DNA of 64,000 nucleotides from Pseudomonas sp. N3-W. GTDB taxonomy: Bacteria; Pseudomonadota; Gammaproteobacteria; Pseudomonadales; Pseudomonadaceae. The notes beneath the pieces are model-generated. The model saw only the letters and a program-made list of their open reading frames with translations. It searched no databases and was not told the DNA's origin. Shown here one piece after another: positions 35,817-44,151 of the stretch. The translations under genes and the position numbers were made by a program. Numbering within the stretch: position 1 is the stretch's first letter; every line of letters starts with the position of its first letter. The stretch lies in assembly GCF_024970185.1 (NCBI RefSeq), contig NZ_CP103965.1:306001-370000 (forward strand), written 5' to 3'.

Positions 35817-35872
35817 CGCGTATCCAAGGGTTTGGATTCGCGTAACAGGGAGAAGTTCTTATCCAGAACTTC
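35817..35872 (+). promoter_or_regulatory. Two leader hairpins upstream of the 35900 gene
   Basis: Hairpin 1: CGCG-T-ATCCAA, a GGGT loop, TTGGAT-T-CGCG (35817-35842). Hairpin 2: GAAGTTC, seven bases, GAACTTC (35852-35872). The start codon follows 27 bases later behind AATAGGGAAATTAAA. Confidence 0.6.
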
Positions 35873-35899
35873 AGTGCATAGGAAAATAGGGAAATTAAA

Positions 35900-36421
35900 A
35901 TGTCTGAATTAACCAAAGAAAAAATCTCGAACAAAGCACAACAGCCGGCTAAACCCTTCACCCTCTTCGACCAGAGCAACATCGAGATTACCTTGACTCT
36001 GCCCAGTGCATTGCAAATGAACCAGGACAGGGGGGAGATTTATCCCTCCCAGGGAGAAGTCGTTCCAACTTTTCACAACAAAACGGCCTTTCCCGTTAAA
36101 TCAGCGAAGTTCACCATCACACTCCCTGACGTGACTGATGGCTCGAGCAACGTGATCGCGAACGTGCGGTGGTGGAAAGACGCTACTTACGAGGGGCTCC
36201 AGACCATGGAGTTCACTTGTGGAGAGGTTAGCGCCGGCGGAACGAGCCAGTGTATCGCCTCCATTCCTGGATACCCTCAAATCCGGTGGCATAGTACGGT
36301 GTCGAGCGGACACGGTACGGAGATCTTCAAGAATAACGTGAGCTTTGTCTCGCTCATCTACGGACCTTTTACTCCAAGTCTTCCGACTGGAACCCCTGGG
36401 CCGGTTGTCCAGATTGGCTAG
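35900..36421 (+). CDS. Unknown beta-rich cargo protein
   Basis: 173 residues beginning MSELTKEKISNKAQQPAKPF. No signal peptide; after a short disordered N terminus the sequence alternates like an all-beta domain (IEITLTLPSALQM, AKFTITLPDV, VSFVSLIYGPF), with two Cys around residues 106 and 118. Not recognised. Its GC is well below the host backbone, it has its own structured leader, and a strong hairpin follows. Position near the island end suggests accessory cargo. Confidence 0.65.
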   Translation: MSELTKEKISNKAQQPAKPFTLFDQSNIEITLTLPSALQMNQDRGEIYPSQGEVVPTFHNKTAFPVKSAKFTITLPDVTDGSSNVIANVRWWKDATYEGLQTMEFTCGEVSAGGTSQCIASIPGYPQIRWHSTVSSGHGTEIFKNNVSFVSLIYGPFTPSLPTGTPGPVVQIG

Positions 36422-36429
36422 AAGATCTG

Positions 36430-36462
36430 CCACCGCGGCGCCCGGAGGTCCGGCGCTGCGGT
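36430..36462 (+). terminator. GC-rich hairpin after the 35900 gene
   Basis: CACCGCGGCGCC and GGCGCTGCGGTG pair with one mismatch around CGGAGGTCC. There is no T-run, so it may be an RNA-stabilising or rho-associated structure, not a classical terminator. Confidence 0.5.
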
Positions 36463-37792
36463 GTGGAACGCAGCTCCTTGCGCTCAGCCGTGCGTGAAAG
36501 TCAAGGGCGAACCACGGGCACTCGCCTATTATCAGAAGTCATGGTTGTCAGGCGTTGGTTTCCACTGTGGTATCCAAAGTTTTTGACTGAACCATCGAGG
36601 AAACCCTCGGTGGTGACCATCTGCGGTGATCACTTCCCCCTGGTCACTGTCGCATCAAATCCTCCTTTGCGGAAAACCCATGGAAGGCTGGCGCCAAGTT
36701 CCGGCCGGCGTGTTTTCGCGCAGTCTTTCGCGCACCTCCGTCGCGCACCCGGTCAATGCGCGAAGCCCTCCTTCAGCAAGGTTTCACGCACCTGGTACGC
36801 TGTCAGGTACGCACGATCGGTACGCGCCCGCCGATGCGTACCAGCACCAAGTTCGCACTGAGGTTCGCACCCTCTTACGCGAACCTGGTGCGAACCAGGG
36901 CGGTAGCTGTTATCAAAAGTTATGGTTGCCAGTCGCAGGTTTCCACTGTGGTTTCCGCGGTATTGCAGTGGTTTCCACTGGCAACCTGGCTAGGCCCAGA
37001 CCAAACCCACGGCGCGGGGTCAACTGGCCGGCACGCACGATCGCGCCAACATTGAGTGTTGAATTCAACTCACCGTGTAGATCCCAACACGCTGTCGCCG
37101 GCATTTACTTTGACCACACTTTGACGGAATGCGAGACAGGAATCAGACCAAAACCACGCCGGGTGGGCGTCTGAGGCTTATCCCGTGCGGGGGCCGTCAA
37201 AGAGCCTGGCTTTACCGTCTCATACCCCTGACAGACCCCAGACGGATTCTGGACAGCCGGAGAGGCCGCAGATCATCCAACTCGGCTCAGGAGTCAAAGC
37301 CAGCATGGGCTGGCGGTAGATCGGGCAGGCGGCCGGATAGCTACCTCGTTCAGAAACAGGGGGCCGCGACGGTTACTTGCGGGACAAGGGGCCCACGGTC
37401 GCCCCAAGCAAACGCCGCCATAATCCTTGACGGGCCTTTACGAAATTTTTGACAGATCTTGACGGATTTCTCCGGTGCGACCACTAGTTGGAACGCTGAA
37501 AGCCACGTACTTCATGGCTTTGCGGGCATTCGCACAGCTTGTACCAGCACCAGCCTCGTCAATAACTTCAGAGATGGCCGTCAAGGTAACTGCTCGATCA
37601 ATCTCCACGCTAAAACCGGCGGGGTGGTGAAATACCGGGCAGTAAATTGTTCACTCTTGAAATATGGGGCCAGGTTGGGAGGAGGGCTCGTCAACAATTT
37701 ATTCTGGTAACGCGCCTCCCCAGGCAGCAAAGCTGGATAACGAAAGACGACTACACTCGCTCAACGCATATCCCAAAGGGAAGGGTCGAGCG
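36463..37792. other. 1.3-kb non-coding patchwork of short-motif clusters
   Basis: Several open frames exist, but none has recognisable protein character. An imperfect 46-base direct repeat occurs at 36530-36575 and 36911-36956. Between and around the copies lie GGTGACC-type motifs (36612, 36625, 36642), CGCGCACC (36729, 36742), GGTACGC (36794, 36806, 36819, inverted at 36836) and GTTCGCAC (36851, 36863, inverted at 36888). GGTTTCC is at 36557, 36938, 36950 and 36970. TTGACGG/TTGACAG motifs occur around 37122 and 37430-37465. Confidence 0.65.
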
Positions 37793-38905
37793 ATGAATTC
37801 TTGTAGCCTTTGCGACGTTAAATTAACGCTCGAGAACGATTCAAAAGAACACATTATCCCCAACAGTGTTGGAGGCAGAAAAAAAACTAAAGGTTTTCTG
37901 TGCCAAACCTGCAACAGCAAAACAGGTGACGAATGGGATACAGTACTTAGCGAGCAACTCAATCCGTTGAGTCTTATATTTTTCATTCAGCGAGAACGAG
38001 GCGACCCACCCTCACAAACCTTCAATACATCAGAGGGCATCTCCTTAACGCTTCACAGCGAAGGAGGAATGTCACCTGCAAAGGTGGACTTCAAAGAGGA
38101 AATAGTTGATGGAAAAACCAAAATCCGCATAGTTGCACGAGATATGAGAGAGGCAAAATCAATTTTAAAAGGCGTGAAGAAAAAACACCCTTCCATAGAT
38201 ATCGAAAAACTGACTTTCGGCCTACAACCTACACAAGAATATCTTTCTGGGATGCTGGAATTTGATCTAACACTCGGAGGTGTAAGCGCCGGAAAATCTA
38301 TCGTCAAGTCAGCATTGGCGCTAGCGCACAGTGTTGGTGTGGCGTCGAATTCATGCGAACAAGCGCTTCAGTACCTTCGCGACGATGGCATTCCCTGTTT
38401 TGGCTACTATTACGAAAAAGATCTAGTCATAAATCGACCACCTAAAATCCCATTGCACTGTGTGGCTATCCATGGCAATCCAGAGACAGGGCTTCTATTA
38501 GGGTATATAGAGTATTTTGGCATACACCGAATAGTCATCTGTCTTTCTGAGAGATATAGAGGAAAGGCACTTTCAGCAAGTTATTCCGTAGACCCGACTA
38601 CGGGTGCTGAACTGATTTTAAAAGTCGATATAGCTCTTAACCAAGATGACATTCAAGAAACATACAATTATGAAAAATATGATAGCGCCAAAGTCCGTCA
38701 ATGCTTTGAGGAAGTGATACCAGTCGCCCTGGAAATGTCAGAAAAAAGAGAGCAAGCGAGAGTGATATCCGAGGCCACAGATTTTGCGTTTAAAAACTGT
38801 GGCGCGAAAGAAGGAGAAGCGTTAACCGCAGAACAGTATAAAAAGCTATGCCAACTGATGGCAGAGAAACTTACTCCATACCTATTGCACGTTTGGAAGA
38901 CATAA
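37793..38905 (+). CDS. HNH endonuclease-domain protein, low-GC cargo
   Basis: 370 residues from MNSCSLCDVKLTLENDSKEH, with AAGGG upstream of the ATG. Residues 1-50 form an HNH_5-type module: CSLC, EHIIPNSVGGRKK, FLCQTCNSKTGDEWD, with four Cys for zinc and the His-Asn catalytic core. The remaining 320 residues (for example LTLGGVSAGKSIVKSALALAH, IPLHCVAIHGNPETGLLLGY) are unknown to me and probably sense or bind a target. The gene is AT-rich compared with everything around it, alone, and beside the right attachment site, as anti-phage cargo often is. Confidence 0.8.
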   Translation: MNSCSLCDVKLTLENDSKEHIIPNSVGGRKKTKGFLCQTCNSKTGDEWDTVLSEQLNPLSLIFFIQRERGDPPSQTFNTSEGISLTLHSEGGMSPAKVDFKEEIVDGKTKIRIVARDMREAKSILKGVKKKHPSIDIEKLTFGLQPTQEYLSGMLEFDLTLGGVSAGKSIVKSALALAHSVGVASNSCEQALQYLRDDGIPCFGYYYEKDLVINRPPKIPLHCVAIHGNPETGLLLGYIEYFGIHRIVICLSERYRGKALSASYSVDPTTGAELILKVDIALNQDDIQETYNYEKYDSAKVRQCFEEVIPVALEMSEKREQARVISEATDFAFKNCGAKEGEALTAEQYKKLCQLMAEKLTPYLLHVWKT

Positions 38906-39317
38906 TTCCAGAGGCATTGCACACCTGACAGCAGGCTGGAGCAGGCGCGCTTTGATTGTGATCCAGGCTCACATCTGAGCCGTCCGGACCGTAGTGAGAT
39001 TCCATCACTTTGCCCTGGCCGGCTAATCACCCCGAAAACCGGGTATTTAATCCCCACCGGTCGGAGGTACTTCCTTGGCGGTGACTGCTCAAATCTGAAT
39101 GCGTCGGCCTGCCTCAGTACGCGACACCTGCCCTACCGAAATGGAATGTCAGCTCATCCTGGCGACTGGGTTTGCGTCGATCGATGATTTGCGAAAACCA
39201 ACCCCATGAATGACTACTACCCTGATTCAGGGTGCTGCCGGCGCGAGGTGTAGCCTGGTTTGAGATGGCTTTTTGTACGCATGACTAACGAGTTGGAATT
39301 ATCAGTCTTTTAAAGAA

Positions 39318-39336
39318 ACGGGGAACGAACGGGGAA
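39318..39336 (+). repeat. Two ACGGGGAA repeats at the right end
   Basis: ACGGGGAA at 39318 and 39329, 11 bases apart, the same spacing and orientation as the first two units before the integrase (24753, 24764). The extended match GAAACGGGGAACG-N3-GGGGAAAA is shared by both ends. Confidence 0.65.
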
Positions 39337-39363
39337 AATTTCTACTTAAGGAAGCCTAAAACG

Positions 39364-39390
39364 AAAAAGGCCCACCGCGAGGTGAGCCTA
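39364..39390 (-). terminator. tRNA-Thr terminator
   Basis: On the minus strand AGGCTCACC - TCGC - GGTGGGCCT is followed by TTTT, starting about 16 bases beyond the tRNA 3' end. Confidence 0.8.
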
Positions 39391-39405
39391 AGTCGTTGTT
39401 CTATA

Positions 39406-39481
<76 letters not shown>

Positions 39482-39559
39482 GTGTTAGGGCGACGATTAT
39501 AGCGATTGGGTTGGTTCTGTAAACCCCTGAATTCAGACTATTTTTACTCGGGCTTTCGA

Positions 39560-40465
39560 TCAGGCTCGGCGCAGGGTTTTTTTGAGTTTCTGGATGGCGC
39601 GCCAGGCCCGGCTTTTTTGCATCGCCCGTAGCTCGGCTTCGGCGTATTCGGCGCGTTGCAGGGCGGCGGCGAGTTGTCTCTGGGTGTCAGGGTCGACGTC
39701 TGCGACGGGGTGGCTGAGGGCGTGTCCGTGGCAGAGTCGGAAGCCATCGAGGTTGCCCGGCGGGAGGTCGAAGGCGCCTTTGAGGTTCAGGTGTTCTTCG
39801 GCCAGGTAGAAAGTATTGAGGCCGTCGAACAGCACGGGGTGGTAACCCGCGTCAATGACGAGGTGTTCCCAGGTCTGGTCGCGGGTCCACGGGGTTTCGA
39901 TGAGCATGATCCACGGGCGCCAGCGGGTGAAGTCCATGCCGCGCAGGACGGTTTCTTCGTGGCCTTCGACATCGATTTTCAGAAAGTGGATGGGGCGGTC
40001 GTGAACATATTGCTCGCAGATGGAGGTGAGTGTGCGGGCTTCAACAGTGTGTGGGCGCACGTCCATGCCGAGGTCTATGCGGGCCTTGGCGGTGGCTGGG
40101 TCTGCGGTAGACAGTCCGGTGCCCGGAATGCCGTAGAACGTGAGTTCCCCGGCATGGTCGCTGGCCACGCATTGCAGGTTGATGTCGTTGGGACGTTGTT
40201 GGCACAGGGCGTCGTGGAAATTTTGCATGGGTTCGACGTTGATGCCGGTCCAGCCAAGGTCGTAGAAGGTCCTGGTGACCGAGTCGTAGGTGGGATGGTT
40301 GGCGCCGACGTCGATGTAGAAGCCGTTTTCAAACTGTTTCAGGGCGCGCCACAGGCGGATGTCTTCGAAATTCTGGGCGTAGGAGATCAGCGTCACGGTC
40401 GCGTCCTGTCGGTCGAATTTTTCTTGTTGGCCTATGTGTATAGCGTGGGCAACGAGCAGGCGCAA
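39560..40465 (-). CDS. FkbM-family methyltransferase
   Basis: Up to 301 residues; a GTG at 40396 (VTLISYAQNFEDIRLWRAL) is a likely alternative start giving 278. The SAM-binding motif is GFYIDVGANHPTYDSVTR, and HFLKIDVEGHEETVLRGMDF is the diagnostic FkbM segment. Such enzymes methylate sugars or lipids in surface polysaccharide and natural-product pathways. The C-terminal 60 residues are a basic helical tail (YAEAELRAMQKSRAWRAIQK) typical of glycan-modifying proteins. No glycan cluster is adjacent. Confidence 0.82.
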   Translation of the reverse strand: MRLLVAHAIHIGQQEKFDRQDATVTLISYAQNFEDIRLWRALKQFENGFYIDVGANHPTYDSVTRTFYDLGWTGINVEPMQNFHDALCQQRPNDINLQCVASDHAGELTFYGIPGTGLSTADPATAKARIDLGMDVRPHTVEARTLTSICEQYVHDRPIHFLKIDVEGHEETVLRGMDFTRWRPWIMLIETPWTRDQTWEHLVIDAGYHPVLFDGLNTFYLAEEHLNLKGAFDLPPGNLDGFRLCHGHALSHPVADVDPDTQRQLAAALQRAEYAEAELRAMQKSRAWRAIQKLKKTLRRA

Positions 40466-40518
40466 TGTTGCACTCTAGCTGACTGGGATTTGTCGGTTAT
40501 GCCGTTTTGCTTCAACGC

Positions 40519-40706
40519 TTATGCACAACCGGTTGGCTGATTGACATGCTCAGGCTGGTTTTTGTGGACATGTTCTCAATTTGTCCGCAAATCCCTGTTT
40601 TACGGGTTTTTTATTTGTGTGAACAAAATTTGACCATCAGTGTTACAGGGGCGAAACAGGCTTGGGCATTGGCGTCGGAATAATTCCATCAACAGAGTTA
40701 TCCACA
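40519..40706 (+). promoter_or_regulatory. Two DnaA-box-like sequences
   Basis: TTATGCACA (40519-40527) and TTATCCACA (40698-40706) both fit TTATNCACA in the gap between two methyltransferase genes. Two boxes 180 bases apart are weak evidence of DnaA control. Confidence 0.3.
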
Positions 40707-40718
40707 GGCTGGGCGGGT

Positions 40719-41948
40719 TTAGGCGCGCTCCCCGAGGATCAGCAAATTGCGCGGTGTAAGCGGGGTTTCGCAGAAGGTGCCGAGGCGGACGCGGTATCCC
40801 TGCTCTTGAAGGAATAGTGCCCGATCAAGTACCAGCCAAAGCTCCAGCGGGCGTCGGAAAAGACCGCGTAGCAACTCCAGGTTGCGCACCTGCGCCAATC
40901 GTTGCCAGCCGGCTACCTCCAGCGCGGGCCAGTCTTGCGGGCCGAGTGTGGATAACGCTTTGACCTCGGCCAGATGTTGGCAGTACTCGGCAAAGGATTT
41001 GTCCAGCCAGGCGCTGGGCAGGGAGGGCGTTGGCAGGTATTCGTCGATGCCGCGCACTTGTCGTTGCAGCAGATCGAACGCCAGGCGACGGGCCATTGAA
41101 GTGTCGCGCTGGCGTCGGACACGAGCACCGGCGGTAACGGTTTCGCTCATCGGCAGCGAAAGATCGTCGATTGATAGCTGTAGTCCGGATCGCAAGCCAG
41201 CCGAGGAAAGCGCCTCATAAGTGGCAAGACTGATGCGGTTGTAGCAGCACGGAGCAATCGCCAGTTGTTTGCACCCGGCAGCGCTGGCGAGGTGGATCAG
41301 TCGTACATGCAAGTCGCCGCAGGCATGCAGGGCGACGGGCGTGTGTTCGGCGTTGAGCAAGGAGGCCGTCTCAGCCGCGAGTACGTTCTGTTCTAGGTGC
41401 AAGGCCTGCGATTGATGGCGCTGACTCAGCGTCTGGCCGCTCGACACCAGTGCCGGGTCGTACTCCAGGCAGGTCAGTTTCTGTCCGGTTTGCAACAAGC
41501 GTCGGCCCAGATGGCCTTTGCCTGAGCACCAGTCGAGCCAATGCTTCGGTGCAGAGGCGAAGTCCAGACGACGGGCAAACGCTTCAATCTGTTGCCACTT
41601 GCGTCCCGGTACATCGACGTTCAGCCGATGCCCGGCAGCTTCCAGCGCATGCGCTGGCAACTCACCCATTGAACTCAGCTCACGCGACAGCGCTGCCAAA
41701 GACGCAAACGGTTCCGGTGCATCGAGCAAAAATGGCTGGTTATGGCTGTTTTCTGCATCTTCCAGCGACCGCCCACGTAGCCACAAAGCCAGTTCCGGGT
41801 AGGACGTTTCCCAGGGAAGTTGCAGATGAGTGAACGGTCGAGGCTTCCACAGTGCCTGATGCGCTGTCAGAAAGGCATCCAGCGCGGTGAAACGGACGAG
41901 TAGGGCCTCGCCCGTCAGCACGCGGCAATCAGCGCCCCTGGCAGGCAT
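40719..41948 (-). CDS. GSTCD-like SAM-dependent methyltransferase
   Basis: 409 residues. The SAM site is HWLDWCSGKGHLGRRLLQTG (about 135-155), followed by LTCLEYDPAL and a VALHACGDLHVRLI motif; CCYNRIS follows, as in the Methyltransf_32 family. The substrate is unknown; homologues are proposed to act on RNA. Its start overlaps the end of the last permease gene by 20 bases, so it is the fifth gene of the transporter operon. Confidence 0.78.
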   Translation of the reverse strand: MPARGADCRVLTGEALLVRFTALDAFLTAHQALWKPRPFTHLQLPWETSYPELALWLRGRSLEDAENSHNQPFLLDAPEPFASLAALSRELSSMGELPAHALEAAGHRLNVDVPGRKWQQIEAFARRLDFASAPKHWLDWCSGKGHLGRRLLQTGQKLTCLEYDPALVSSGQTLSQRHQSQALHLEQNVLAAETASLLNAEHTPVALHACGDLHVRLIHLASAAGCKQLAIAPCCYNRISLATYEALSSAGLRSGLQLSIDDLSLPMSETVTAGARVRRQRDTSMARRLAFDLLQRQVRGIDEYLPTPSLPSAWLDKSFAEYCQHLAEVKALSTLGPQDWPALEVAGWQRLAQVRNLELLRGLFRRPLELWLVLDRALFLQEQGYRVRLGTFCETPLTPRNLLILGERA

Positions 41949-42618
41949 CGACGCGCAGCCAGCGCTCCAGCAGCTTGAAGCCGCGGACCAGCACGTAGGA
42001 CATCAGCAGGTAGAACATGCCGGCGGCGAAGAAGATTTCCACAGGCAGGTAAGTGCGGGCAATGATGGTGCGCGCCATGCCGGTCAGTTCCAGCAGTGTC
42101 ACGGTACTGGCCAGGGCGCTGGCCTTGAGCATCAGGATCACTTCGTTGCTGTAGGCCGGCAGGCCGATTCGCGCTGCACGGGGCAGGATGATGTAGAACA
42201 GCGCCTTGGGCCGGGACATGCCCAGCGCCCGCGCAGCTTCAATCTCGCCCGGTGGAATCGCCTGGATCGCGCCGCGCAGGATCTCGGCGATGTAGGCGGC
42301 GGTGTGCAGGGTCATCGTCGCGGTAGCACACCAGAACGGGTCACGCAGATAAGGCCACAGCACGCTTTCGCGCACCGCATCGAATTGTGCCAGCCCGTAA
42401 TAGACCAGGAACAATTGCACCAGCAGCGGTGTGCCACGGAAGAAGAAAATGTAGGCGTAAGGCAGCGAGCGTACGTACCACCGCTTCGATGAGCGAGCGA
42501 TACCCAGTGGAATCGCCAGCAGCAGGCCGAGGATGACAGCGATGGCTACCAGCTCCAGGGTCAGGGTTGCGCCCTGAGCCAGTTTCGGCAGCCATTTGAT
42601 AATGACTTCCCAATTCAT
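41929..42618 (-). CDS. hisM: Basic amino acid ABC transporter permease (HisM type)
   Basis: 229 residues from MNWEVIIKWLPKLAQGATLT. Five or so membrane helices with the EAA loop in EIEAARALGMSRPKALFYIILP. It forms a heterodimeric inner-membrane channel with the HisQ-type protein, whose gene overlaps by four bases. Confidence 0.9.
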   Translation of the reverse strand: MNWEVIIKWLPKLAQGATLTLELVAIAVILGLLLAIPLGIARSSKRWYVRSLPYAYIFFFRGTPLLVQLFLVYYGLAQFDAVRESVLWPYLRDPFWCATATMTLHTAAYIAEILRGAIQAIPPGEIEAARALGMSRPKALFYIILPRAARIGLPAYSNEVILMLKASALASTVTLLELTGMARTIIARTYLPVEIFFAAGMFYLLMSYVLVRGFKLLERWLRVDACQGR

Positions 42619-43310
42619 TGGTCGCTCCTCGCAAAGCCGCGAGCGGCGCGTTTTTCCAGCAGGTACATGCCGGTCATGGCGATGATCGTCAGCCCCAGGT
42701 ACATCAAGGCCGCGACCATATAGAAGGTGAACGGCTGTTTGGTCATGGTCACGCCGTTTTGCGCATGTCGCATGATTTCTTCCAGGCCGATCACCGACAC
42801 CAGTGCGGTGTCTTTCATCAGGATCATGAACAGGTTGCCCAGACCGGGCAGGGCGATGCGCCACATCTGCGGCATGATGAGTCTGGTGAAGATGCGAAAT
42901 TTCGACATGCCCAGTGCCACGCCGGCTTCGCGGTGGCCCTTGGGGATTGCCAGGATCGCGCCACGAAACACTTCCGTGGCGTAGGCGCCGAAGCACAGGC
43001 CCAGGGCAATCACGCCGGCGGCGAAGGCGTTGAGTGCGAGGTCGGGATTGCCCAAAAACTCGCCCAGGGCACGCATCGCATTGACGGTGCCGAAGTAGAT
43101 CAACAGCACCCAGAGCAGTTCCGGAATGCCGCGTACCAGTGTCGAATAGGTGCCGCCAAGCCATTGCAACGGCTTGTGCGCAGAAGTCTTGGCCAAGGCG
43201 CCGAGCAGACCGAGCACCAGCCCGAGACACAGGGCCGAGAGTGCCAGTTTTACCGTCATCAGCGCGCCAGCGGCGAGCGCCGGGCCGAATCCGTAGAGGT
43301 CGATATTCAT
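42615..43310 (-). CDS. hisQ: Basic amino acid ABC transporter permease (HisQ type)
   Basis: 231 residues from MNIDLYGFGPALAAGALMTV. EAA loop HREAGVALGMSKFRIFTRLI. Partner of the HisM-type permease; same operon as the binding protein 80 bases upstream. Confidence 0.9.
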   Translation of the reverse strand: MNIDLYGFGPALAAGALMTVKLALSALCLGLVLGLLGALAKTSAHKPLQWLGGTYSTLVRGIPELLWVLLIYFGTVNAMRALGEFLGNPDLALNAFAAGVIALGLCFGAYATEVFRGAILAIPKGHREAGVALGMSKFRIFTRLIMPQMWRIALPGLGNLFMILMKDTALVSVIGLEEIMRHAQNGVTMTKQPFTFYMVAALMYLGLTIIAMTGMYLLEKRAARGFARSDQ

Positions 43311-43388
43311 GGATTTCTTTTCAAATCGCGGCAGGCAATGCCAAGGGCCGGCGCCATCAGATCATGGCGCTGGCCCGGCAGGTCAGTA

Positions 43389-44138
43389 TCAATAGATGCT
43401 GAACGGGAAGTACTTGTCGTTGATCTTCTTGTAAGTGCCGTCGGCAACGATTTCTTTCAGGGCGGCGTTGAGTTTTTCGCGCAGCGGGTCGCCCTTGCGC
43501 ACCGCGATGCCGATCTTGTCGCTTTCCACTACCGCGTCGCCTTTGAACTCGTAGTTTTTGCCAGCGTCGCTTTTGAGCCAGTCATAGTTGGCGTATTTGT
43601 CGGCGAGGATGGCATCGACACGGCCGGAGGTCAGGTCCAGGTAGGCGTTTTCCTGGGTGTCATAGAGGCTGACCTTGATGTCGTCGGCGTAGGTGTCTTC
43701 CAGCCAGGTACCGGCCAGGGTGGCCCGCTGCGTACCGATGGTTTTACCCTTGAGCGACTCTTTGTCGGTTTTGAAGTCGACGTTTTTCGGCGCGATGAAT
43801 TGCAGCTTGTTGGAGTAGTACGGGTCGGTGAAGTCGACCGCCTGTTTGCGTTCGTCGGTGATCGACAACGAGGAGATCAGGAAGTCGAACTTCTTGGCGT
43901 TCAGCGCGGGAATGATGCCGTCCCAGTCGGAGGTGACCACGGTGCACTCGACTTTCATCTTGGCGCACAGGGCGTCGCCGATGTCTTTGTCGAAGCCGAC
44001 AACGTTGCCGCTGGCATCTTTGTTGTTGAACGGCGGGTAGGCCGCTTCGATGCCCATCTTCAAGGTCTCGGCGGCGGCACCGGCGCTGAACGCCAGGGTG
44101 ACGGCGGCAGCCAGAAAGATTCTCTTGTAGTTCTGCAT
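43389..44138 (-). CDS. hisJ: Periplasmic lysine/arginine/ornithine/histidine-type binding protein
   Basis: 249 residues. The signal peptide ends SAGAAA before ETLKMGIEAAYPPFNNKDAS, the hallmark start of this binding-protein family. SLSITDERKQAVDFTDPYY and DAILADKYANYDWL line the ligand cleft. Specificity among basic amino acids cannot be decided from sequence. It lies 13 bases after the ATPase gene. Confidence 0.9.
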   Translation of the reverse strand: MQNYKRIFLAAAVTLAFSAGAAAETLKMGIEAAYPPFNNKDASGNVVGFDKDIGDALCAKMKVECTVVTSDWDGIIPALNAKKFDFLISSLSITDERKQAVDFTDPYYSNKLQFIAPKNVDFKTDKESLKGKTIGTQRATLAGTWLEDTYADDIKVSLYDTQENAYLDLTSGRVDAILADKYANYDWLKSDAGKNYEFKGDAVVESDKIGIAVRKGDPLREKLNAALKEIVADGTYKKINDKYFPFSIY

Positions 44139-44151
44139 GCGGGTAGCTCCG

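Larger units (their letters stand above)
35196..35899. other. Gene-free stretch with repeats and a structured leader
   Basis: No gene seen in 700 bases. It contains the GGTAACC cluster (35263-35323), a palindrome TCGCTATTAGCGA (35714-35726) within two related 17-base direct repeats (35715 and 35739), and two hairpins just before the 35900 start (35817-35842 and 35852-35872). Base composition falls sharply toward AT after 35640. Confidence 0.6.
38906..39405. other. Non-coding right end of the island
   Basis: No gene seen. It contains GC-rich dyads and, close to the tRNA, two ACGGGGAA repeats (39318-39336) matching those before the integrase, then the tRNA terminator. Confidence 0.6.

Noticed and set aside
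36463..37452. Several 99-182-residue frames in the repeat-rich region
   Set aside because: They overlap in different frames, lack ribosome sites and carry peptides dictated by short DNA repeats.
37459..37710. An 83-residue frame before the HNH gene
   Set aside because: TTG start, no ribosome site, no recognisable protein features.
35900..38905. A retron or abortive-infection two-gene system made of the 35900 protein and the HNH gene
   Set aside because: They are separated by 1.37 kb of non-coding DNA, no reverse transcriptase is present, and nothing shows co-transcription.
40519..40706. Chromosomal or plasmid replication origin from two DnaA boxes
   Set aside because: Only two boxes far apart, no AT-rich unwinding element, no dnaA, dnaN or rep gene nearby.
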